5,042 bases of DNA, taken from assembly GCA_017501865.1 (NCBI GenBank), contig JAFVWD010000125.1:1-5042 (forward strand). Direction: 5' to 3'. The position numbers were made by a program, and so were the translations under genes. Positions 1 through 5,042 of the stretch are shown here, piece by piece; position 1 is the first letter of the stretch, and the number at the start of each line of letters is the position of its first letter. The notes under the pieces were generated by a model. That model was not told the origin of the DNA. It saw only the letters and a list, made by a program, of their open reading frames with translations, and did not search any database. The stretch is from Clostridia bacterium. Lineage in GTDB: Bacteria; Bacillota; Clostridia; Oscillospirales; Acutalibacteraceae.

Positions 1-1311
1 GATATTCATAACTTTTCGTGCAGCTTCATTTATTTGCTGAACTTCTAACTGCTCGTTAAGAACGAAAATGCCATTAGGTGTATTTTTAACTATATTGTCT
101 GAAAAGCTTTCTGCCTTATCTTTAAGGAATGGTAAGCACATTGAAATTTCTGCCTTGCCCTGACAGATTGCAATAGCTTTTTCACGACAAGTGTTGTAGC
201 CACATGAACCACAGTTAAGCTCCTGTGATGGCTTGAATTTACCCATTTGTCTTAAAATATTATTTATTTCAATTTCAGATGGTCTTGGGTTTCTTTGTTC
301 AATAAACTCAAAGCCTTTTTGCAATTCTGCGGACTCCGGTTGTGACACCTTGAAGTCTTTATTGCCTGCATAATTAGCAACTCTTATGTAGTCTGTTACA
401 GATGACAAGTGGTGATATTTTTCCATAACAGGTCCACCAACACAACTACCGCTACATGCTGACATTTCTATAAAGCAATTATGAATTTTACCATTTTTAA
501 TATCATTTAAAACGGCTATACAATTTTCAACACCATCTATTGCCACATAAGAATATCTGCTTTCTTCCTGTGACATAGTTTTTAAAACACCGCCGGTTGT
601 AGGGAAAAATCTTGCTTTTGTATTTTCGTCTTTGTCTAATTCTTTTTCTAACTCAATATTTTCTGCTTTTAACATTAAGGAAAGTTCTTCAAAAGTAAGA
701 ACCGCATCAACTATGCCTTCATAATATTCTGCTTCGTCTTTTTTAGCAACACAAGGACCTATAAAAACTGTTTTTGCATTAGGTATTCTTTTCTTTATAT
801 CCTGGCAATGTACCTGCATTGGTGACTTAACATCTGCAAGATATTCGAGTGCAAATGGATAATGCTTCTGAATCAAAAGATTTACAGAATGACAACAAGA
901 AGATATAACAATATCTCTGTCATCTTCTTTTAACATTCTTTCATATTCTGTTTTAACCACAGTTGCACCCACAGCAGTTTCTTCTACATCGTAAAAACCT
1001 ATTTGTTTTAAAGCTTTTCTCATTGCATTAATGCCAACACCATCGTAATTCGCAATAAATGATGGTGCAAGACTTACTACAACAGGGTCACCACTTTGTA
1101 AAAACACCTTTACTTTCTCTGTTTCGTCAACAATTTCTTTTGCATTCTGTGGGCAGACAACAAAGCACTGACCACAAAGAATACACTCATTACCAATAAT
1201 ATGCGCCTGATTACCTGAAAAGCGAATTGCTTTTACAGGACAATGACGAATGCACTTATAACAGTTTTTGCAGTTTGATTTTTTAAGAGTTAAGCAATTA
1301 GGCATAGCCAT
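1..1311 (-). CDS. hydS: Sensory-type [FeFe]-hydrogenase homologue with C-terminal PAS domain (3' end beyond window)
   Basis: The 437 visible residues run to the window edge with no stop. Domains in order: a two-[4Fe-4S] ferredoxin (C14, C17, C20, C24 and C43, C46, C49, C53); an [FeFe]-hydrogenase H-cluster domain, about 75-315; a [4Fe-4S] domain with C367, C370, C375 and C392; and from about 403 the start of a PAS domain (TPNGIFVLNEQLEV). The four H-cluster ligands are present: C140, C187, C286 and C290. Lysine K190, matching the conserved Lys of canonical enzymes, is also kept. The loops are not canonical: SSCCHS replaces TSCCPGW, GPCVAKK replaces MPCTAKK, and SACSGSC replaces MACPGGC. Loss of the two conserved methionines (G185, S284) plus a PAS domain is the pattern described for sensory HydS-like proteins, so the symbol is tentative and the subgroup (C or D) is open. 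It would bind or slowly turn over H2 and signal through PAS. GAAGGAG at 1316-1322 serves the ATG at 1311 (4-base spacer) or possibly 1305 (10-base spacer). Confidence 0.93.
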   Translation of the reverse strand, partial: MAMPNCLTLKKSNCKNCYKCIRHCPVKAIRFSGNQAHIIGNECILCGQCFVVCPQNAKEIVDETEKVKVFLQSGDPVVVSLAPSFIANYDGVGINAMRKALKQIGFYDVEETAVGATVVKTEYERMLKEDDRDIVISSCCHSVNLLIQKHYPFALEYLADVKSPMQVHCQDIKKRIPNAKTVFIGPCVAKKDEAEYYEGIVDAVLTFEELSLMLKAENIELEKELDKDENTKARFFPTTGGVLKTMSQEESRYSYVAIDGVENCIAVLNDIKNGKIHNCFIEMSACSGSCVGGPVMEKYHHLSSVTDYIRVANYAGNKDFKVSQPESAELQKGFEFIEQRNPRPSEIEINNILRQMGKFKPSQELNCGSCGYNTCREKAIAICQGKAEISMCLPFLKDKAESFSDNIVKNTPNGIFVLNEQLEVQQINEAARKVMNI

Positions 1312-1315
1312 TTTT

Positions 1316-1322
1316 CTCCTTC
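1316..1322 (-). promoter_or_regulatory. Ribosome binding site of the hydrogenase-like gene
   Basis: GAAGGAG on the minus strand lies in the 21-base gap before the hydrogenase-like gene. It is 4 bases from the ATG at 1311 and 10 bases from an in-frame ATG at 1305. The first spacing is short and the second rather long, so the true start could be either; the difference is two residues (MA before MPN). Confidence 0.75.
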
Positions 1323-1332
1323 AAAAAATATG

Positions 1333-1581
1333 TTAAGAAATTTTTGTTAAGACATTCTCACTAAAAATCTCTTTAAAATTCTCTTTTGTAACACCTGTAA
1401 CTATATTATCGTCAAATTGAACTGTTACACCTACACGATTACACTTGCCGATACAAAAGCTACCGACAAGTGTGATTTCGTTTTCAAGGTTATTTTCAGT
1501 TATTGCTTTTTGAAACAATTCAACGATTTCAGGTGAGCCTTTAATATGGCATGAACTACCAACACAAACCTGAATTGTCAT
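1333..1581 (-). CDS. Thioredoxin-like [2Fe-2S] ferredoxin-domain protein, second of a tandem pair
   Basis: An 82-residue paralogue of the protein encoded just upstream. The four cluster ligands are C6, C11 (CVGSSC) and C43, C47 (CIGKC). Over residues 1-47 the two proteins align without gaps and share 27 identical residues, including an unbroken GSSCHIKGS block around the second ligand. Beyond the last cysteine they diverge: this copy has a hydrophobic VGVTVQF strand where the other has the extra cysteine C52. The start at 1581 has an AAGG ribosome site (1589-1592) lying inside the last codons of the preceding gene, so the pair is probably translationally coupled. The hydrogenase-like gene begins 21 bases after its stop. 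The domain assignment is firm; the electron partner is unknown, with the downstream multi-cluster protein the obvious candidate. Confidence 0.9.
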   Translation of the reverse strand: MTIQVCVGSSCHIKGSPEIVELFQKAITENNLENEITLVGSFCIGKCNRVGVTVQFDDNIVTGVTKENFKEIFSENVLTKIS

Positions 1582-1583
1582 TT

Positions 1584-1823
1584 TTATACCTTACCTTTTA
1601 CATTTTTCTCAAAGAATTCATTTACTGTATCAGGAGTAACTGAATAAAATTCATCATTAATTGTTACACAAACGCCTTTCTGACATTCGCCCATACAAAA
1701 TGTTCCACCGAGTTCTACCTTATCACCCAAATTATTTTCTGCAATAAGATATTGAAGCTGTTCAACTACTTGTCTTGAACCTTTGATATGGCAAGAACTA
1801 CCAATACATACTGTAATTTTCAT
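1584..1823 (-). CDS. Thioredoxin-like [2Fe-2S] ferredoxin-domain protein, first of a tandem pair
   Basis: A 79-residue protein covering a single thioredoxin-fold [2Fe-2S] domain, as found in the NuoE/HydC subunit of NADH dehydrogenases and electron-bifurcating hydrogenases. The cluster ligands are C6 and C11 (C-x4-C, in CIGSSC) and C43 and C47 (C-x3-C, in CMGEC), the usual spacing for this fold. A further cysteine, C52, is absent from the neighbouring paralogue. It lacks the helical N-terminal part that NuoE/HydC carry, so it is a free-standing small electron carrier or adaptor, presumably cytoplasmic. Translation starts at 1823 behind AAGGAG with a 9-base spacer, and that site overlaps the stop codon of the kinase-like gene. 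The second copy follows after 2 bases. A role passing electrons to or from the downstream hydrogenase-like protein is inferred from adjacency. Confidence 0.9.
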   Translation of the reverse strand: MKITVCIGSSCHIKGSRQVVEQLQYLIAENNLGDKVELGGTFCMGECQKGVCVTINDEFYSVTPDTVNEFFEKNVKGKV

Positions 1824-1832
1824 ATTACTTTA

Positions 1833-1839
1833 CTCCTTA
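1833..1839 (-). promoter_or_regulatory. Ribosome binding site fused to the kinase-like gene's stop codon
   Basis: Read on the minus strand this is TAAGGAG: the stop codon of the kinase-like gene supplies the first bases of a strong ribosome site, 9 bases before the ATG at 1823. This repeats the arrangement at the adhE junction and supports translational coupling. Confidence 0.8.
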
Positions 1840-2586
1840 TTCGTAATCTACAACATTTACCCAACTGAGTAAGAATTCACGTTCTTTTTCGTTACCTTTT
1901 ACGGACTGTGAAGCCGCTACGATAGGCATCCACTTCTGAACGTACTGCTTTGCAGTATCACTCTTCTTACAGAAGAGGTCTAAATACTCTTTTGCACCAT
2001 CAATATCGCCATTGAGCCAGAAAAGCAAATATGTTCTTGCTACGTCGGCAGAAGCATTACCCTGAGTTGCGTGTGACCAGTCTAAAATGTACGGTGTACC
2101 ATCTTCTGCAATTATAATATTTGATGGGTTAAAATCACCGTGGCAAACTTTATTATGCTTTGGCATACCTTCAAGACGGGTATGTAAATCATAACGTGTT
2201 GTTGCATCTAACTCTGACTGAGTAATTTTTCTTGTCATTTTATCCTTTAACTTATTAAGTAAAGGACTTGTTTTTGAATGAACTTCTAATTGTAAATCTA
2301 CTAATAATTCAAGATATTCTTGCTTCTTCTCAGGATTTTCTTCCATTAACTGAGATAATGTTTTGCCCTTTATAAATTCTGAAACAATAGCCCATTTACC
2401 ATCTATCATAGTAACTTCTGTTACTTTCGGAATATTAAGACCAGTTTCTTCAATTCTTGCCTGATTTAAGGCTTCGTTAAGAATATCTGATTTTGAGTAA
2501 TCTTCATTAAATACTTTTATACATTTATCGCCATCACGATAAATTGTTTTGTTGTTTCTTACTGCAATAATTCTATCAAGTTTCAT
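1837..2586 (-). CDS. APH/choline-kinase-fold phosphotransferase, substrate unknown
   Basis: A 249-residue protein of the aminoglycoside phosphotransferase/choline kinase superfamily, which transfers the ATP gamma-phosphate to a small molecule or protein. Visible elements in order are: a candidate ATP lysine K24 in CIKVF, a helix with E38, a hinge-like SEFIKGKTL at 69-77, the catalytic loop HGDFNPSN at 149-156 (D151 base, N156 metal ligand), the metal-binding LDW at 168-170, and a DVART motif at 181-185. The ILDW..AT.GN..ADVART pattern resembles an uncharacterised APH subgroup scattered through gut Firmicutes and Fibrobacter rather than the known antibiotic kinases; that comparison is from memory. 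The start at 2586 is chosen because AAGGGGG lies 8 bases upstream. A longer reading from 2619 would overlap adhE and has no ribosome site. The gene starts 13 bases after adhE and its stop codon forms part of the ribosome site of the next gene, so co-translation with redox genes is likely. The substrate cannot be told from the sequence. Confidence 0.88.
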   Translation of the reverse strand: MKLDRIIAVRNNKTIYRDGDKCIKVFNEDYSKSDILNEALNQARIEETGLNIPKVTEVTMIDGKWAIVSEFIKGKTLSQLMEENPEKKQEYLELLVDLQLEVHSKTSPLLNKLKDKMTRKITQSELDATTRYDLHTRLEGMPKHNKVCHGDFNPSNIIIAEDGTPYILDWSHATQGNASADVARTYLLFWLNGDIDGAKEYLDLFCKKSDTAKQYVQKWMPIVAASQSVKGNEKEREFLLSWVNVVDYE

Positions 2587-2594
2587 TTTACTGT

Positions 2595-2602
2595 CCCCCT
2601 TA
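2595..2602 (-). promoter_or_regulatory. Ribosome binding site fused to the adhE stop codon
   Basis: Read on the minus strand this is TAAGGGGG: the adhE stop codon TAA runs straight into the purine-rich ribosome site of the kinase-like gene, followed by an 8-base spacer and the ATG at 2586. It fixes that start over the upstream ATG at 2619, which has no such site. The overlap suggests that ribosomes ending adhE help initiate the next gene. Confidence 0.8.
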
Positions 2603-5042
2603 AGCCTCTGGCATTTCATTTTCTACAAAGTGTTTACCATAGTAAGCGTTAAGATACATCTGCTTGATTTCGCTCATTAATGGATAACGTGGGTTTGCAC
2701 CTGTGCACTGGTCGTCAAATGCCTGTTCAACCATTTCATCAAGATTTTCAAGGAATACTTTTTCATCAACGCCGTAATCTTTGATTGTCTTTTTGATTCC
2801 AACTGTTTCTTTAAGCTCATTGATAGCTTTTATAAGATTTTCTAATTTTTCTTTATCATTCTTACCGCCAAGACCTAAGAAGTCTGCGATTTCTGCATAA
2901 CGTGCAAGCGTGTGTGGGTGGTCATATTGTGAGAATGTACCCATTTTCTGAGGTGCTTCACTTGCATTGAAACGAAGAACTTCTTCAATCATTAAAGCAT
3001 TAGCAACACCGTGTGGTAAGTGGTGGAAAGCACCTAATTTATGAGCCATTGAGTGACAAACACCTAAGAATGCATTTGCGAAAGCCATACCAGCAATTGT
3101 AGCCGCATTTGCCATTTTTTCTCTTGCTTCAACGTCTGTCTGACCATTTTCATAAGCACGTGGTAAATATTTAAAGATGTTCTTTAATGCCTGTAAAGCA
3201 AGACCATCTGTATAATCTGTTGCAAGCATTGCAGCATAAGCTTCAACTGCATGAGTTACAGCATCAATACCAGAAGCTGCTGTAAGACCTTTTGGTGCAG
3301 ACATATGGAAATCAGTATCAATAATAGCCATATTAGGAAGAAGCTCATAGTCTGCAAGTGGATATTTAACACCAGTTTGTTCATCTGTAATAACTGCGAA
3401 TGGGGTTACCTCTGAACCGGTACCAGCTGATGTAGGAACCGCGATAAAGTATGCTTTTTCGCCCATTTTGGGGAATGTATAAACACGTTTTCTTATATCA
3501 ATGAAACGCATTGCCATATCCATAAAGTCTGCTTCTGGATGTTCATAAAGAACCCACATAATTTTAGCAGCATCCATAGCACTACCACCGCCGAGTGCAA
3601 TGATTGTATCTGGTTTGAATGCAGTCATCTGTGCTGCACCGTCTTTTGCATTTTTGAGAGTTGGGTCTGGCTGAACATCAAAGAATGTTGTATGAGCAAT
3701 ACCCATTTCGTCTAACTTATCTGTAATTGCTTTTGTGTAACCATTTTCGTAAAGGAATGTATCTGTAACAATAAATGCTCTTTTAGCACCCCTTACTGTT
3801 TTAAGCTCGTCGAGTGCTACCGGTAAGCACCCTTTCTTGATGTAAATCTTTTCAGGTGCTCTGAACCAAAGCATATTTTCCCTTCTCTCTGCTACTGTTT
3901 TAATATTTAAAAGATGTTTAACACCAACGTTGTCTGACACAGAGTTACCACCCCATGAGCCACAACCGAGTGTGAGTGATGGTGCTAATTTGAAATTGTA
4001 AAGGTCACCGATACCACCGTGTGAAGATGGAGTATTAACAAGAATACGGCAAGTTTTCATACGAGAAGCAAACTCGTTGATTTTTTCAGTTTCAGTTACT
4101 TCGTTAAGATATACAGATGAAGTATGACCGAAACCACCGTCTGCAACTAATTGCTCTGCCTTTTTGAGTGCATCATTAAAGTCAGTTGCTTTATACATAG
4201 CGAGTACAGGTGAAAGCTTTTCGTGAGCAAATTCTTCACTTATTTCTACACTTTCAACTTCACCGATGAGAATTTTTGTGCCAGCAGGAACTGTAACTCC
4301 TGAAAGCTCTGCAATTTTGTGAGCACTCTGACCAACAATTTTGGCATTTAATGCACCGTTTATAATAATTGTTTTTCTTACTTTTTCAGTTTCGTCTTTA
4401 TTAAGGAAGTAGCAACCACGTGTTGCAAACTCTTTCTTTACTTCTTTATAAATATCTTTTAAAACAATAACAGATTGTTCAGAAGCACAAATCATACCAT
4501 TATCAAATGTTTTTGAATGAATGATTGAGTTTACTGCTAAAAGAATATCTGCTGTGCTATCTATAATTGCAGGAGTATTACCGGCACCAACGCCTAAAGC
4601 AGGTTTACCGCTTGAATAAGCAGCCTTAACCATACCAGGACCACCGGTTGCCAAAATAATATCTGACTCCTTCATTACTGTATTTGTCATTTCGAGGGAA
4701 GGTACGTCAATCCAGTCGATAATACCTTCTGGAGCACCTGCTTTTACTGCAGCTTCAAGAACTAACTTTGCAGCAGCGATTGTGCTGTTCTTTGCTCTTG
4801 GATGTGGTGAAATGATAATTGCATTACGTGTTTTTAGTGCAAGTAAGCATTTGAAAATAGCAGTTGAAGTTGGGTTAGTTGTAGGAATAACCGCCGCAAT
4901 AACACCAATCGGCTCTGCAATCTTTTTAATTCCGAATGCCTTATCTTCTTCAATAATACCGCAAGTCTTTGTTTCTTTATATGCATTGTATATATATTCT
5001 GAAGCGTAGTTATTTTTAATAACCTTATCTTCTACAATACCC
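2600..5042 (-). CDS. adhE: Bifunctional acetaldehyde-CoA/alcohol dehydrogenase AdhE (5' end beyond window)
   Basis: AdhE reduces acetyl-CoA to acetaldehyde and then ethanol in the cytoplasm, oxidising two NADH; the family forms long helical filaments called spirosomes. The frame is open from the window edge (first full codon at 5041) to the TAA at 2602-2600, giving 813 visible residues. Compared with the roughly 870-890 residues usual for AdhE, about 60 N-terminal residues are missing. The aldehyde dehydrogenase half comes first: PTTNPTST at visible residues 53-60, the LATGGPGMVKAAYSSG segment, and the catalytic cysteine in FDNGMICASEQ at residue 185, which corresponds to Cys246 of E. coli. 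The iron-dependent alcohol dehydrogenase half starts near residue 390, with the nucleotide-binding GGGS at 484-487. The expected metal ligands are all present: D593, H597, H663 (HSMAH) and H677 (PHG). Both active sites look intact. It is the first gene of the visible operon; its promoter lies outside the window. An internal ATG at 4690 is not the start, because clear AdhE sequence continues upstream. Confidence 0.98.
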   Translation of the reverse strand, partial: GIVEDKVIKNNYASEYIYNAYKETKTCGIIEEDKAFGIKKIAEPIGVIAAVIPTTNPTSTAIFKCLLALKTRNAIIISPHPRAKNSTIAAAKLVLEAAVKAGAPEGIIDWIDVPSLEMTNTVMKESDIILATGGPGMVKAAYSSGKPALGVGAGNTPAIIDSTADILLAVNSIIHSKTFDNGMICASEQSVIVLKDIYKEVKKEFATRGCYFLNKDETEKVRKTIIINGALNAKIVGQSAHKIAELSGVTVPAGTKILIGEVESVEISEEFAHEKLSPVLAMYKATDFNDALKKAEQLVADGGFGHTSSVYLNEVTETEKINEFASRMKTCRILVNTPSSHGGIGDLYNFKLAPSLTLGCGSWGGNSVSDNVGVKHLLNIKTVAERRENMLWFRAPEKIYIKKGCLPVALDELKTVRGAKRAFIVTDTFLYENGYTKAITDKLDEMGIAHTTFFDVQPDPTLKNAKDGAAQMTAFKPDTIIALGGGSAMDAAKIMWVLYEHPEADFMDMAMRFIDIRKRVYTFPKMGEKAYFIAVPTSAGTGSEVTPFAVITDEQTGVKYPLADYELLPNMAIIDTDFHMSAPKGLTAASGIDAVTHAVEAYAAMLATDYTDGLALQALKNIFKYLPRAYENGQTDVEAREKMANAATIAGMAFANAFLGVCHSMAHKLGAFHHLPHGVANALMIEEVLRFNASEAPQKMGTFSQYDHPHTLARYAEIADFLGLGGKNDKEKLENLIKAINELKETVGIKKTIKDYGVDEKVFLENLDEMVEQAFDDQCTGANPRYPLMSEIKQMYLNAYYGKHFVENEMPEA

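Noticed and set aside
1..1311. Main catalytic H2-producing hydrogenase (HydA)
   Set aside because: The pocket loops lack both conserved methionines and the TSCCPGW and MACPGGC sequences, and a PAS domain follows. This fits a sensory type better, although some turnover cannot be excluded.
1312..1332. Possible promoter or terminator in the AT-rich gap before the hydrogenase-like gene
   Set aside because: The 21-base gap is largely filled by the ribosome site; the run of six T on the minus strand has no preceding hairpin, and there is no room for paired -35/-10 elements outside coding sequence.
1837..2586. Aminoglycoside resistance gene
   Set aside because: Only the general APH fold motifs are present. 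The setting in a fermentation/redox operon and lack of recognisable similarity to known resistance enzymes make this unsupported.
2587..2619. Eleven-residue N-terminal extension of the kinase-like protein starting at 2619
   Set aside because: It would overlap the end of adhE by 20 bases and has no ribosome site, whereas the ATG at 2586 has AAGGGGG at an 8-base spacing and gives a normal family N-terminus.
4688..4690. ATG at 4690 as the start of a shortened AdhE
   Set aside because: The same frame continues upstream to the window edge with unmistakable AdhE sequence, including PTTNPTST and GWIDVPS-type residues, so this methionine is internal.
4782..5009. A 75-codon open frame on the plus strand with a hydrophobic product
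   Set aside because: It lies wholly antisense to highly conserved AdhE sequence (the region from SEYIYNAY through STIAAAK), and its composition is what the complement of that gene gives. No other feature supports it as a gene.

Overview
The window is a tightly packed stretch of a low-GC genome with every supported gene on the minus strand, so transcription runs from position 5042 down to position 1. The AT-rich codon use, strong AAGGAG-type ribosome sites, a Firmicutes-style bifunctional AdhE and a multi-cluster [FeFe]-hydrogenase homologue point to a strictly anaerobic, fermentative clostridial bacterium. A gut or rumen Ruminococcus/Oscillospiraceae-like lineage is my best guess, but this is inferred from gene style and not shown by any marker gene.

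In transcription order the layout is: (1) adhE, a bifunctional acetaldehyde/alcohol dehydrogenase that enters from the right edge with about 60 N-terminal residues missing (2600-5042); (2) a small APH/choline-kinase-fold phosphotransferase of unknown substrate (1837-2586); (3) and (4) two tandem, clearly paralogous thioredoxin-fold [2Fe-2S] ferredoxin-domain proteins (1584-1823 and 1333-1581); (5) a sensory-type [FeFe]-hydrogenase homologue with the order two [4Fe-4S] clusters, H-cluster domain, another [4Fe-4S] domain and the start of a PAS domain. This last gene runs off the left edge (1-1311).

The gaps between genes are 13, 13, 2 and 21 bases. Two of the four junctions use the upstream TAA stop as part of the next ribosome binding site. 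There is no room for a conventional terminator or promoter between the genes, so they look like one operon. No stretch longer than 300 bases lacks a gene. No RNA gene, mobile element, CRISPR array or large repeat was seen.

Functionally, AdhE regenerates NAD+ by reducing acetyl-CoA to ethanol, which is the main alternative to disposing of electrons as H2. A hydrogenase homologue with sensor-like active-site changes and a PAS domain in the same transcription unit suggests an H2- or redox-responsive circuit tied to the choice between ethanol and H2. The kinase-fold protein and the two small iron-sulfur proteins are the undescribed parts, and their participation in signalling is inference from position only.
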